Positions 11,276-25,190 of a stretch of 64,000 nucleotides of DNA are shown one piece after another; the first letter of the stretch is position 1, and each line of letters opens with the position of its first letter. The translations under genes and the position numbers were made by a program. Below the pieces are notes generated by a model, which was not told where the DNA came from, ran no database searches, and was given only the letters and a program-made list of their open reading frames with translations. Origin of the DNA: Iris pallida (taxonomy: Eukaryota > Streptophyta > Magnoliopsida > Asparagales > Iridaceae); NCBI GenBank assembly GCA_029216955.1, contig JANAVB010010791.1, forward strand, positions 7,111,567 to 7,175,566, in the 5' to 3' direction.

Positions 11276-12076
11276 TAATATTACCAATACACAGGTCTGA
11301 CCTTTGATTGGACAAACAACGAAGAGTACTTCTCCTTTATCTATGTCTCCATTTTCTACGTCGATTTCTTAGCTGAATGGTTACGCCATAGTACGCGAAC
11401 CAAGAACATCGACCGATTTCTTATGACCTTTTCTTTATGGCCCAAAATTTATACAGGCTCCTCCGAGTATGACAAGATTGCACGCAGCTCCAACTGATTG
11501 AAGCTAACCACGTGGCTTGGATCATGCACATACTTCCAAAGTTGAGAAACGTGGAAGACGCCGTGCACTTTACCCAAGGCAGGGGTAGTGCAATCCGATA
11601 AGCTACAACTGCTACTCTCTCGAGGATTTCAAAAGGACTATAAACTTTGGACTCAATTTGCCTTCGACTCCAAACCACATTACGCCCAACATTGGTGTTA
11701 CTTTCAAGAATAATGGTCCCCGACAAGAAATTCTAGTGGTCGCCGATGGGTTGTATAACCCTTATGTCGACTCTGCGCAATACGAAATCTGTCTCGAATT
11801 ATGCAAACCTTTTCGATGGCCTTCTCTATCAGTTCCGGTCTGAGTACCTGTCCTTCCCCGACTTCATCCCAGCATATTTGGTGATCAACACTTCCTACCG
11901 TAGAGTGCCTCGTATGGTGCCATCTGAATGCTCGACTGATAACTATTGTTATATGCAAATTTCGCTAATGGCAGGTATGCGTCCCAACTAGTCTTCAGAT
12001 CTATCACACGCAGATGCAACATTTCATCTAATATTTAGTTCACCCTTTTTGTCTAACAATCTGTCTGGTGATGGTA
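11276..12076 (-). pseudogene. Gypsy integrase C-terminal part (broken pol)
   Basis: Minus-strand frames encode RSPICWDEVGE-type sequence (here SVDHQICWDEVGEGQ), VLRPELIEKAIEKV, and further on SPFEILERVAVVAYRIALPL followed by FGSMCMIQATW. These are standard landmarks of the Gypsy integrase C-terminal region. Frames change between the blocks. The N-terminal integrase part lies across the nested insertion, at 20089-20450. A chromodomain was looked for between 11276 and 11420 but not convincingly seen. Confidence 0.8.
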
Positions 12077-12081
12077 TGCGG

Positions 12082-14497
12082 TGTCACGCTCCGGTCCCGT
12101 AGGACCGATCGTCCTCGCTAAGGCGTGATGTCGCACGAGCCTAGGTTGCGCTCGTGCAAGGCGGGTTCCATAATGGCCGATTACAGGCTAAGCGACGGGG
12201 TCGTCGCACAGAAGTCCCAAGCAGAAATATCGAATAAACAACAACGAAAACTTGAAGCAAAACACAAGTCATTCAAAATGCTCTTTATTGATATTGAAAC
12301 AAAGATTACAATTGTGGCACGAGGCCATGATTACAATCACTCAAGCTCACTTTTCTCGCAATACAAGTCACTCTGCTCTCTCTCATCTCAGTACAATTTG
12401 ACGAGCCAGCGGATGCTTCAGATAGGCGATGTCCATACATTATGTCCCATATAAGTCCAGACTCTATGCGGCCGCATGCCTCGAAACGCCAAGAAACTCC
12501 GTGCCTCGACGCATCCAAGTGAGCTCCGCGCCAACGAGCTTCTACCTGTGCCTGCACATGAAAACTGTGTGGGTGTCAGTACTCAACTATACTGGTGGAG
12601 TGAGCTCCTCGCCCACCCATACAAAACCGACACGTTCATTTACTTTGTACAACGTAATCCTTTTTTATTGTCTTTCTATTCTTTCCTTAGGATCGATTTT
12701 AGGACAGAGACTCTTGGCCTATTTGTGTCTCTAGACCATTATCATGCTATCGCACCGATAACTTCCTTATCCTTGCCTCTAAACCATTCTCGTGCTTGGA
12801 ATATCGACGTACCGACTCGTGCTTGCCTTATGGCCCATACTCTGGGACGCAACAACATGATTCGTGTCATCTACTTGGTTCATGCTTCAACATCGAGGCC
12901 GTGCCTCGCAACTTAGCATAACTTAACCAAACTTGCCTTACGGCCCTTCTCGACTTAACTCGAAACGACTCAAGCCCGACTTATGCAACTCTATGCCAAC
13001 GACTTAATACTCGACGCCGCATCTCGTGCCGAAGCACGTGTCTTTGCTATAGCCAAATCTTAGGCTTCTTAAGACTTGTGTTGCAACCGTACACACCATC
13101 TTTATTCCATTCGTGCCGTGCTTGCACTTTCTTTTATCGACCGACACCGTGAATGCGGATTGCCGCTCAGCACGCCAACTTATCTATATGAAATGTCACT
13201 GGCAATTCAAGCCATCTTGGACATGTAGGTGGTGCAGACGAGACCCTTGCAGCTAAGGCTAGCTAGCCCTGCTCAAGTCCTCGAATCACAGGCGGTGTGT
13301 TGCCTAACTACCGTACTTTCCTCCTAGGCTGATACGGCCCCGTGGCCCCAGGTTTTCAAATCGAGGGCACAAAACCTTGTCGACAAGTTGTCCATGATCA
13401 CGCACCTACGAGAACTTCTAGACTCAACGTAAATGCATGACCTAACCGTCACAACTTACTTTCCTTTGGTTTACTTCTTTTCTTTTTCATACTTCTTTTG
13501 CAGAGCCCAAACCAGGGTTGCCTCGACGACTGACCTACAGTTCCGATATCTTTCCTCGCGACTGGCCTACAGTCCCGACATATTTCTCCTTGGCGACTGA
13601 CCTACAGTACCGACATGTTTTCAGTGTTTCCATACTCTTATTGACTCAACTCATGAATGGCTAATTGATAGCCTTCAAGCATAGCTTGAACAAAATGTGT
13701 TCTTCATGTGCCATAGACCGTGGCTAACTTTTTATTGAACCATCTATGGCTCGTGCCTTAAACCGACTTGTGTTCTATACGACACTACCGTCCAAGTCAT
13801 ACTTTATATGACGAGCCTTGAGATCGTGGGACTAAGTGACTTGACAACCGCAGATAACATGGGATAGTGCTTGCTATGACTTCGATAGCCCAACATAACT
13901 TTGCCTAACTTAATCGTGCAACAACTTGACGAACAAAGGCTATGCCAAGCCTCGCATCGTGAGAACGTGCCGTACACGCGTTCGACTTGAACAACCAAGT
14001 TCTTTGGTGCCTAGACTTATGCCACAAGCCGTGCGAGACAACTTAACCCGTGGGACGAGCAAAGGCTATGCCAAGCCTTGGATGATGGGACCGTGCTTGC
14101 TTTATCAAGCATCTATACGTGTGACGCCTATGACTTAGGCTAAGTTTATAGCTTTGTGGCAACTTTAGACCAACTTTCCTTCTCCCAAGCCACGGGACGA
14201 AGGACCGAGTATCATTTTGAAAGCACATCGTGCAACATTTCTAAGCCGACCGTGGGACCTTTCCATATTCTTAACTCAGTCGACCCGACTTGAGATTATT
14301 CCCTTAGCTTATGTGGATTCGTCTCTTTTTTTATCAAGCCTACTTGTGCATTTGAAAACTTTAGTTCACCGAAACCACCCACCTGAGCGAGGAGTCGCCT
14401 CGACCGAGCGGGTCTTCGAGCAGCTGTTACATGACTAAATCCGAACGCCGTTGGCGTTTTGATTCTTCCTATTGACTGAGCGGGACGGGGCACTACA
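12082..14497 (-). repeat. Left LTR of the nested LARD-like element
   Basis: It pairs with 17634-20083. Shared landmarks include GACCGATCGTCCTCGCTAAG, the repeated phrase GACTGACCTACAGT (three imperfect copies near 13530-13610) and GACTGAGCGGGACGGG near the end. Open frames within it have no recognised homology. Confidence 0.88.
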
Positions 14498-17400
14498 TTA
14501 TACACCACTCAGAAAAAGTTTCGTCCTCGAAACTAACTGAGTACAATTATCGACTTATAACTTGATTTAACATCCAATGATTCTCGCACACATTCCTCCT
14601 ATGCATTTCCTCAATCCGAGCCACGCTCGTGCTTTGGTTATCTTTCGACACGAACAACTATCTCTCGACTTGGGTAACTTATACTCGTTGCGCACACAGA
14701 CAATCTCAGTTCTAGGCAAACCACCCGATCAACCAACATTCAAGTTCGTCTCAAATCTAATGATCGCACTACCATCAATATTTGTTTGAAACACGATTTC
14801 AAAATCCTCGATACTTTTTCGTTCCTCTAGTCCCACTTGATTTCACGTATCACTTAGTTGGATCGTGCACATATTCCAGGCGTCCCCAAAATACATACAT
14901 TTCAGCTAAGTCTCGTGATAGAGAATCCGCTATCACCACTCGAGTTGGATCGTGCACATATTCAAGCGTCCCTGAAATATATGTATTTCAGCCAAAACTC
15001 GTGAGTGGTGTCTCCACAATTTCTCTCTCCGCACCAGGACGTCTACCTAACCGCTAGGCTATCCTTCCAGGCTATAGTCAACCGTCAGTATTGGAATCAT
15101 AGTTCCTAAACAATAATATCAACATTGACCCCAAACCTAAGGTCAAACCAAAGTTGATAATACGGGGTTTTCTATCCAAGCCTGCATCACTCCGATTTCT
15201 AACTTCGAGCATAGATTTCTCATATTCGCACTCGCAACACTTAGTCCAAGGGGTCCGAGTCATTCAACAAAGCTATCCTACGGTAAGTTCTGTTCAACCC
15301 AAGTCTTCTGCATATCACTATCGCACGTCCAAACTAGCAATTTGCATAGTCTGTTTCTTCGAACCCGTTTGATATAATCTACCTATCCAATTTTCCCAAG
15401 TCAAACACGCTATGATACGATTTATCGCTAAACCATAATTCTTATTCCATATTCCCTAAGTCGTTAACTATAGTTTACGTATTCGATCATGAGGTCGTCT
15501 AGCTTAACAATTTGTCATGCCCCAATCCACGCAAGTCTGATTATCCACGGTGGATATGAAATCACCATGCAACGCTCCCGCAGGATAATCATTCTCTTCG
15601 GGGCGTAACTCTTGCTTTAAGTCTAGACTAATTCATTCTCGATACGTAGATTTGATCTACTCAATCCTCAAGTTTACTTAATCCTCAATCACAAGTCCGA
15701 ACAATCATCGAATTCACCTTCGCATCAAACCAGAAGTCGAAGCATACAAATTATCATGCCCTAATTTTTTGAGTTTGATCATTTCCGCGACATGAATTAC
15801 CATGTCAGCGTTCACGCGGAACGATCGCCTCAAATCCGACGTGACGCATGTGCGAGGCTGGTGTTGCGTTCGCACAAGACAAGAACGTCGACATTGTGGC
15901 TATCGTCAAAGCAATCAAGATACTTTCTTTTCCTCCAAATATTTCTTTCAATCAAAATCCCTAAGCATAGCATCCATCGAAACAATAACATTTTACATGT
16001 TCGTTATTCTCCGACTCAGAGTACCCCCGAGTTATCGCATATCGATCTTTGATACGCCTCAATACCATCGATGATATGCGTAACCTGACGATCTTCATTT
16101 GCAACGAATTCCGAGTCGTGCGACTATTGGTATTGTCCGAACTGGATAATCTCCTCAATATTCAAGATCAAATTCGATCATTATCCCTCGAACTAGCTAC
16201 GTGTTGAATTCGTTGAAACTCAAAATCATATGTGTTCATCCGTCTGTCTCAAGTCATCGAGCAACATATTCTCTCAAAATGCATCGATCTATGCTAACTC
16301 AAATCATCGAGCAACATCTATTCCAATCCTTAAGAGTCATTCTCAAATATTCGAATCATTTCCCTCAATCCAATTTACCTACTCAATCATTTCGCATTTT
16401 ACACTTGCGCAATCCAATTCTCGTGCACATCGTTTCTAGTTTGTTCGAACCAACTTATCAAACTTTAAGAGTACAACTTACTCGACGATGTTCAATCTAA
16501 GGCTTTGCTTACTACGATGCTTGCTGATATCATTGGCACCCCGCATCCTCAATCGATCAATATCTCCGAGGCTATCCCATACACCACTCATGGATGAAGT
16601 AATTCGACAAATCCTCAAAACAAGTTTCGAGTCATAACTGATTACTGTAAATTTTCGTTCAAGCCATTCCTCAAAATCTAAGCACGCTCATCTATATTGC
16701 ATCGACGATAACATCGTATGAAGTCACCACTATCGATAGCCATCCCATATTCTATAAGTCAAGTCAATTTCGATCTCATTTGAAACAATTCGAGTTTCGT
16801 ACACGACTTTTCTAGGGTCGACGGAATTCTTGGTGTATATGCCCAGTCCGACTTAGCCAACCGTGCTTATTTGAAGTTAACTTTTTGTTCAACCAATTTT
16901 TTCTTTCTTGATACTTTTCAAAATATATAGACTTATTGTATGGATATGCCGTAAGACATTTGACAGAGAGCGCACCAACGATATCGATTGCGAAACATCA
17001 GAGTTTGCGGAACATCATCGAAGTTAAAGAATTCAATCGAAAGTCTAAGGGGCGATGATGAGCCTCGCCTGTGCGATGCGGGACATCCACAACGTCGGAG
17101 GACTGACGAAAAATGGCCACGATCTGAGCTGGCGTGGGACAGAATGGGGCGCCCCGTGCATGAAAACTCATCGGCTAGGACGTCGCGCGGGCGGTCGAGG
17201 ACCGGCACCATTCTACTACGGGTATAAACGACGGCTGACCACGCGGCCCGTCGTGCGGCGCCCAATGGGCGTCGGGAAGACGTCATAAGGGCGTCATGCG
17301 CATAGAACGGGTGGCTGGGCGGAACCAGTTGTCGTAGGCGTCGTGAAGACGTTGGGGGCGCCTTCGGCGTCGTGGGCTAAGCGAGGCGTTGAGTTGCTGG

Positions 17401-17633
17401 CGTCGAAAGACGTCGGCCGTCTCGTGAGGCTCTGGAGCACGCGGAGTGCGCGAGGCGTACGTGCCGGGCAATGATGAAAAAGCCAGTGCGGACAGGATCT
17501 GCACGAAGAGTCCGAAGCGACATGACGACCGGCTAAAAAGCGGGTACGGGGAGACACGATTTAACTGAGCTCGCACGTGCTGGGAAAAAAAATCGAAAGT
17601 CCAAGGACGTAAAGCCGTGCTCTGATACCATTA
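14498..17633 (-). other. Internal region of the nested LARD-like element, non-coding
   Basis: This stretch begins (left) with AAAAAGTTTCGTCCTCGAAA, a sequence usual beside the polypurine tract of chromoviruses, and ends at the PBS. No retroviral motif is found on either strand. About 17050-17580 is GC-rich leader-like sequence. Two stretches starting GTCATGCCCCAATCC (about 15515) and ATCATGCCCTAAT (about 15753) resemble starts of Gypsy LTRs and may be rearranged LTR debris. Confidence 0.6.
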
Positions 17634-20083
17634 TGTCACGTCCCGGTCCCGTAGGACCGATCGTCCTCGCTAAGGCGTGATGCCGTATGAGCCTAGGTTG
17701 CGCTCGTGCAAGGCGGGTTCCATAATAGCCGATTACTGGCTAAGCGACGGGGTCGTCGCACAGAAGTCCCAAGCAGAAATATTGAATAAACAACAGCGGA
17801 AACTTGAAGCTAAACACAAGTCATTGAAAATGCTCTTTATTGATATTGAAACAAGGATTACAATTGTGGCACGAGGCCATGATTACAATCACTCAAGCTC
17901 ATTTTTCTCGCAATACAAGTCACTCTGCTCTCTCTCATCTCTCAGTACAATTTGACGAGCCAGCGGATGCTTCAGATAGGCGATGTCCATACATTGTCCC
18001 ATATAAGTCCAGACTTTATGCGGCCGCACGCCTTGAAACGCCAAGGAACTCCGTGCCTCGACGCATCCAAGCGAGCTCCGCGCCAACGAGCTTCTACCTG
18101 TGCCTGCACATGAAAACTGTATGGGTGTCAGTACTCAACTATACTGGTAGAGTGAGCTTCTCGCCCACCCATACAAAATCGACACGTTCATTTACTTTGT
18201 GCAACGTAATCCTTTTTTATTGTCTTTCTATTCTTATCTTAGAATCAATTTTAGGCAGAGACTCTTGGCCTATTTGTATCTCTAGACCATCATCGTGCTA
18301 TCGCACCGATAACTTTCTTATCCTTGTCTCTAAACCATTCTCGTGCTTGGAATATCGACGTGCCGACTCGTTCTTGCCTTATGGCCCATACTTTAGGACG
18401 CAACAACATGATTCGTGTTATCGACTTGGTTTATGCTTCAACATCGAGGCCATGCCTCGCAACTTAGCGTGACTTAACCAAACTTGCCTTACTGTCCTTC
18501 TCGACTTAATTCAAAATGACTCAAGTCCGACTTATGCAACTCTATGCCAACGACTTAATACTCGACGCCGCATCTTGTGCCGAAGCACGTGTCTTTGCTA
18601 TAGCCAAATCTTAGGCTTCTTAAGACTTGTGTTGCAACTGTACACACCATCTTTATCCCATTTGTGTCGTGCTTGCACTTTCTTTTATCGACCGACACCG
18701 TGCATGCTGATTGTCGCTCAGCACGCCAACTTATCTATATGAAAGGTCACTGACAATTCAAGCCATCTTGGATATGTAGGTGGTGCAGACGAGACCCTTG
18801 CAGCTAAGGGTAACTAGCCCTACTCAAGTCCTCGAATCACCGGCGACGTGTTCTTGCTTAACTACCTTGCTTCCCTCCTAGGCCGATACGGTCTTGTGGC
18901 CCTAGGTTTCCGAATCGAGGACGCGAAACCTTGTTGACAAGTTGTCCATGACCACGCACCTACGAGAACTTCTAGACTCAACGTAAATGCATGGCCTAAC
19001 CGTCACAACTTACTTTCCTTTGGTTTACTTCTTTTCTTTTCCATACTTTTTTTGCAGAGCCTAAACCATGGTTGCCTCGGCGACTGACCTACAGTCCCGA
19101 CATCTTTTCTCGGCGACTGGCCTACAGTCCCGACATATTTCTCCTCAGCGACTTACCTACAGTCCCGACATGTTTTCAGTGTTTCCATACTCTTATTGAC
19201 TTAACTCATGAATAGCTAATTAATATCCTTCAAGCATAGCTTGAACAAAACGTGTTCTTCATGTGCCATAGACCGTGGCTAACTTTTCATTGAACCATCT
19301 GTGGCTTGTGTCTTACACCGACTTGCGTTCTATATAACACTACCGCCCAAGTCATACTTTATATGACGAGACTTGAGATCGTGGGACTAAGTGTCTTGAC
19401 AACCGCAGATAACATAGGATAGTGCTTGCTACGACTTCGATAGTCCAACATAACTATGCCTAACTTAATCGTACAACAACTTGACGAGCAAAGGCTATGC
19501 CAAGCCTCACATCGTAGGAACGTGCCATGCACGCGTTCGACTTGAACAACCAAATTCTTTGGTGCCTAGACTTATGCCACAAGCTGTGCGATACAACTTA
19601 ACCCGTGGGACGAGCAAAGGCTATGCCAAGCCTTGGACGATGGGACCGTGCTTGCTTTATCAAGCATCTATATGTGCGACGTCTATGACTTAGGCTAAGT
19701 TCATAGCTTTGTGGCAACTTTAGACCAACTTTTCTTCTCCCAAGCCACGGGACGAAGGACCGAGTGTCATTTTGAAAGCACATCGTGCAACATTTCTAAG
19801 CCGACCGTGGGACCTTTCCATATTCTTAACTCAATCGATTCGACTTAGGATTATTCCCTTAGCTATGTGGATTCGTCTCTTTTATTATCAAGCCTACTTG
19901 TTCATTTGAAAACTTTCGTTTTATTAGTGTGAAGGCCAAGCTGAGGCAAGTTCACCGAAGCCACTACCATGATCGAGGAGTCGCATCGACCGAGCGGGTC
20001 TTCGAGCAGCCGTTGAATGGCTAAGTCTGAACGCCGTTTGTGTTTTGATTCCTTCGATTGACTGAGCGGGACGGGACACTACA
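17634..20083 (-). repeat. Right (5') LTR of the nested LARD-like element
   Basis: About 2.45 kb and highly similar to 12082-14497 along its full length, with scattered substitutions and small indels. It ends GGGACACTACA before the TSD TGCGG. Confidence 0.88.
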
Positions 20084-20088
20084 TGCGG

Positions 20089-23000
20089 TATTAAAGTTTA
20101 GCTTGGTTGCCAATTCAGCTTGTAGGCTCGTCCAGAAACGTGACAATAATCGCTCGTCTCTGTCCGAAATTATCGTGGCCGGTACTCCATGCAGTCGAAC
20201 AATCTCCTCAATGTAGATCTATGCTAACCGATCGATGCTCCATGTGACTTTGTTCGTGATGAAATGAGCGGACTTGATCAATCTATCAACAATGGCCCAA
20301 ATCGCATCATTCTCCCACGACGTCTTCGGAAAACCCACGATGCAATCCATGACGATGTTGTCCCACTTCCATTCTAGGATGACGAGGTTCTGCAGCTCCC
20401 TACCTGACCTTTGGTACTCTGCCTTCACTTGCTGACAATTCATCTATTGTGACACAAAAGTAGACATGTCCCTCTTCATGTTGTGCTACGAAAAAGTTGT
20501 GCGCAAGTCCTTATACATTTTGATGCCCCCATATGTAAAGAGTACTTCGTATAGTGCGCATCCGTCAAAATTTCTTTTTTGAGTTCGGTATTGTCAGGAA
20601 CACAGTCTCCCCTTTACTCGCATCATCCCATCTTCGTCTATCGCAAAGTCGGTCGCATTTTCTGTCGAAATTAGCTCGGACATCTTTTTCAGTAACGAAT
20701 CATCCTTCTGTGTGGTCTTCATCTTGTTACGCAAGCTCGACTCAAGGTGCAATTAAACCTGTTGCACTCCTCAATATCGAACTCGGAGTTCGATACCCAT
20801 TTATGCTAATTCTTGTCATAACTCGCTGTTTATGGCTTAGTGATCCAATAAACTTTCTGCCTAAATTATATGCTGCGACGTTTTCCTTGTATGGCATATA
20901 TGCGATCGTTAGATCGTAATCTTTAATACGTTTGAGCCAACTCCGCTGCCACAAATTCAGTTTCTGTTTGGTGAAAAGATATTTGAGGGTCTTGTGATTC
21001 GTGTAGATTCTGCAAGCCACACCATAGAGGTAGTATCACCAGAGTTTCAATGCGAACACAATTGTCGCCAATTCTAAGTCATGCGTAGGGTAGTTCTTCT
21101 CGTGCTGCTTGAACTGTCTCGAAACATAAGAAATCACCTTATCCTTCTGCATGAGCACGCAGCCTAAGCTAGTTTCCGGTACATTGTTGAATATCTGAAA
21201 CCCTTATGGTCCGTCCGAAAGTGCAATGATTGGAGCTGAGACGAGCCGTTGCTTTAACTCCTGTAAGCTAGTTTCGCAGTCGTCGCTACATTTGAATGCG
21301 ACTCCTTTTTGGGTGAGGCGAGTCAGAGGTGATGCCAACTTGGAAAATTTTCTCACGAATGTTCGATAGTAGCCCGCTAAGTCAAGGGAACTCCGAATGT
21401 CACTGGCCGAGATACATTGTTTCCAATCTACCACTGCTTCAATTTTCTTCAGATCGACAGTAACATCTTCAGCAGAGATAACGTGCCTAAGGAACGACAT
21501 GCTACTCATCCAGAATTCACATTTACTCAGCTTCACATATAACTGGTGTTCGCGCAGAGTCTGTAGCACCGTCTTCAAGTGTTAGTGTTCTCTTTCCTGT
21601 TATTTTAATAGATGGGGATATCGTCGATTAACACGACCACAAACTTGTCTATAAAAGGTCGAAAACTTTGTTCATCATATCCATGAATGCAGCGAGGGCG
21701 TTCGTTAAACCGAACGACATAACCAAAAATTCGTAGTGATCGTATAGAGTGGGGAAGGCCGACTTCGACAAGTCATCTGACTTGATCTTCTACTGATTGT
21801 AGTCTACTAATTGTAGTCTAATTGAAGATAAATTTTTGAAAATACTACAGCTCCTTGAAGTTGTTCAAACAAGTCGTCGATTCTCGGTAATGGGTACTTG
21901 TTCCGCACGGTGGTCTTGTTCAGTTCTCTGTAGTCGATGCATAGACTCATCGATCCATCTTTCTTTTTTATGAACTGTATTGGAGCTCCCCATGGAGAGA
22001 CGTTAGGGCGAATATATCCGCAATCTAGCAGCTCTTGTAGTTGTACCTTCAGTTCTTTTAGTTATGCTGTGACCGTTCGGTAAGGTACTTTCGATATCGA
22101 CCAAGTATCTGAAAATGTATCGATGCTGAATTCTATTTCTCGATCCAGCAACATTCCAGTCATTTTGTCTGCAAACACATCGGAAAAATCTGCTACGACT
22201 TCAGTCTGTACTGCATCTGGAATATCCTTCCTTGTGCCTCTAATGGATGCCAAGTACCCTTCGCAGCCGGAACGCAACATGCGTTTTGCCGAAATTGTCG
22301 ATACCACCATAGCTGTCTTTGACGCTATGCTGCACAAGAGAACTCTGATTCGCCAGATAGAAGGAACACAACTCTCTTCCCCCCACATTCGATAGTTGTA
22401 TGAAAAGCACCCAATCAATCCATGCCCAAGATTATATCGTACTCCTTGATGTCTAGGACGATGACTTCTAAAGATAGTTTTCTTCCTCCGATATAGATAT
22501 AACCATCCCTATAAATTAAATTTGCAGGCATATTGACTCCATTGGAGTGCTAACACTAAGGTTCATCATATCTCGCAATTCTGTAGCTAATTTACTCTCT
22601 TCAGCAAATTCAGCATGTATAAAACTATGCGTAGCACCCGAGTTGAACAGTACTCTAGCATGTATATTTTATATAGTAATATATCTGTTACAATAGTGTC
22701 GGACGCGAAACTTATCTCGATTCAATGCATAGACTCTGCCTTGTGCTCCCTGACGTTGATTCTGCGGGTTCACTGGTACCACATTTGTGCCCTTAGCTGG
22801 ATATGCTCTATTCTGGTTTGGAAAGTTTCTCGAAGGGTGTTGGTTCGGAACGTTTCTCGAAGGGTTTTGGTTTGCCCTCCACATCGGACAGTCTCGAGCC
22901 TTGTGGCATATCTGACCACACCTGAAGCACTATCCCCAGCAATCGACGGTCCTGTGCCCATCATTGTTGCACTTTTTGCACCCTATTCTGGGATAGGGAC

Positions 23001-24119
23001 CCCGATTCTCATATGTGTTCGAACGCGTCAGCACTCCATCCTCCCGCGTCTTTAGGATGCTTGTTGAAATTGTTGCGAACTACTGCCACTTTCCTCTGTG
23101 ACATGTGGACAATGATTCGCTTACTATCAAGGGAGGCATCGTACGAATCTCGGTAGATCTGGCATCTCTGGTTCATGACATCCATATGAAGCTCGTCGTT
23201 CAGACCTTGCTAGAACCGTTCACACCAGGCTTGCTTGTTTGGCAGAAAGGCTCCGACGAACTTTGCAAGCCTCGCAAAGTATGAGTCATAATCGTCGACT
23301 GACATATTTCCTTATTTGAACATCATAAACTCGTCTTCTTTCTGTAGATGGACTGCTCAGGGAACATACTGCCTAAGAAAAGCCTCCTTGAACATTTCCC
23401 AGAAAATCTTGCTGTCGTAGATCTTCTGCTTCTTCACTTCCCACCAGTCATAGTCCTCGATTATAGCTGCAATGCTGCTCTTTTAGACCCTTGGATGTTG
23501 AGAAGATTGAACAAACCTTCTATTTTCGCCATCCATTCCATGATTACGTCCAGTTTTGCTTGGCTGTCGAATTCGGATTTATTATTTTTCTGAACTCAAT
23601 CGCCTTGAATAGGGAAGAAGACTTCACCATTGGCGGTTGGGTTTCTTCTTCTTCATTGGCTAAGATCTCACGAGCTGTCACTACGGTCATTGCATTGTTG
23701 GTGGCCGCCATGGTACTTACTATCCGTGTCAAGGCATCTATCTGCTTCTGTTGCGCACCGAATTGGGTCTGAATATGTGCCTGAAGCTGCTACACCTCTG
23801 CCTGTCTCTGTTGCACCCCCCCATTGCACCTCCATCAGACACATCAGCCTTTCCATCGTAGTTTCGCTAGGGGCAGCTCCCTTCGAACTACATGAACTAT
23901 TCGTAGTGGTGTTCGCAGCGACGAGACTAGTTCTCTTAGTCATCCCTACAAAATAGAGTAAACCCGTTAGTATTCTCAAAATATCTACGGGCTTACCTGG
24001 ATAGAACTATTATTTCGTGCACCATATGTCAAAAGCATTCAATCGAGAGACCGCAACAAACTTCCAAAAGAAAACATTTTCGAAAATTCGAGGAATTGAA
24101 CCGTGCTCTGATGCTAATT
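20089..24119 (-). pseudogene. Gypsy gag-pol remnant (gag, protease, RT, RNase H, integrase start)
   Basis: Reading the minus strand from the right, gag-like sequence at about 23980-22670 includes a Cys-rich zinc-knuckle area. A protease-to-RT linker follows at 22418-22062 (DFSDVFADKMTGMLLDREIE). RT thumb and connection are at 21578-21204 (QLYVKLSKCEFW, VDWKQCISASDIRSSLDLAG). RNase H is at 21020-20742 ([20 protein letters not shown]). The integrase start is at 20443-20219 (CQQVKAEYQRSG, EWKWDNIVMDCIVGFPKTS). The order is gag-PR-RT-RH-INT, as in Gypsy. Several frameshifts and stops separate the blocks. Confidence 0.85.
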
Positions 24120-25190
24120 TGTCACGTCCCGATTTGACGAATCGTTCGTCCTCGCATCGATTTCAGTCGAATGGATCGTCCTCGTTGGGATATGATGTCG
24201 TACAAGTTTAGATTGCACTTCTACAAGACAAGAACGTGCATTTGATAATTCTTTTGAACAACAACTTGAAATTCTCAAAATTGCAGAGAGTTAACACAAT
24301 ATAGAAAGAAAATAACTTTTTATTAATATCTTGCAACGAAGTGCAATGACGTATTTACATTGGATATGTCGTTGCGGCTACATTCATTGAAATAACAAAA
24401 CATTCGACAAGCTGCCATGAAATAATACTCGTTGTTCCATAAATTTACATATTTTTATACATTGAAAGCCTTCGAGATGAATCAACTTCAAAATACTTCA
24501 AAATAGGAAGAGCTTCAAAACGTCTTCCCGAACTTCAGCTTTAGCCTAGTATCGTGCATCCTCAAATGTTCTCGCCACCAATGGAGTTGGAGATTAGTAC
24601 ACTTAGGAATGTACTAGAGCAGGACGAACCCACTCACATAAACCGACACTGTTTATTAAGAGAAGCATGCATTTAAAGTTGCCTTGCTATTTCAGAACTA
24701 GATGAATTACAGTTCATATCGATGGTATACTTGAAACAGTAAAACATAGCATTTAAATTATTTCTTACCACGACTGTGCTCCGTCTCTGCATAAAAACAA
24801 AGAATACTAGCCACCTGCATAAGACAATAGGTAAGCATGTTATCTATCTTATATGTGGCCATTGGTGTTATCGATATCATGGAGGACTATTACGTAACAT
24901 TTACGACGTGTCCTATCAGTCCGGTTGCAAGCCCAACTAGAGGTCCTGCAAATGTCTCGTGCCGAAGCACGATTTATAATTTTCCTTAGGTCGATTCGGA
25001 TTCGGTGTCCCAGATACTGTTTTGAGGAAAGCTAAACCTTGTGCACAAATTGTCCATGACCATGCAAATGCATGAACAGTTTATCACTTGAAACATATGC
25101 TTGATACAAAACAGAATTAAGCAGTATTATCTATGTACTCATGCAACAGTTCATTTTCATCGAAGCCGTATGTTCTGATTTGGCTACCCG

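Larger units (their letters stand above)
12082..20083 (-). mobile_element. Non-autonomous LTR retrotransposon (LARD-like) nested in the Gypsy integrase
   Basis: This is an 8.0 kb element with TG...CA ends and a perfect 5-bp duplication TGCGG (12077-12081 and 20084-20088). The LTRs are 12082-14497 and 17634-20083 (about 2.42 and 2.45 kb), both starting TGTCACG(C/T)(T)CCGGTCCCGTAG and ending GCACTACA or ACACTACA. A PBS complementary to tRNA-iMet (GCTCTGATACCA, 17619-17630) lies 3 nt from the right LTR, giving minus polarity. The internal region is only about 3.1 kb and shows no gag, protease, RT or integrase. LTR start, PBS and the TTTCGTCCTCGAAAC motif resemble the host Gypsy element, so it is probably mobilised by a relative (inference). 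Confidence 0.88.

Noticed and set aside
15513..15860. Two additional LTR-like starts inside the nested element
   Set aside because: The words GTCATGCCCCAATCC and ATCATGCCCTAAT resemble LTR starts, but no matching ends or TSDs were found, so no separate element is called.
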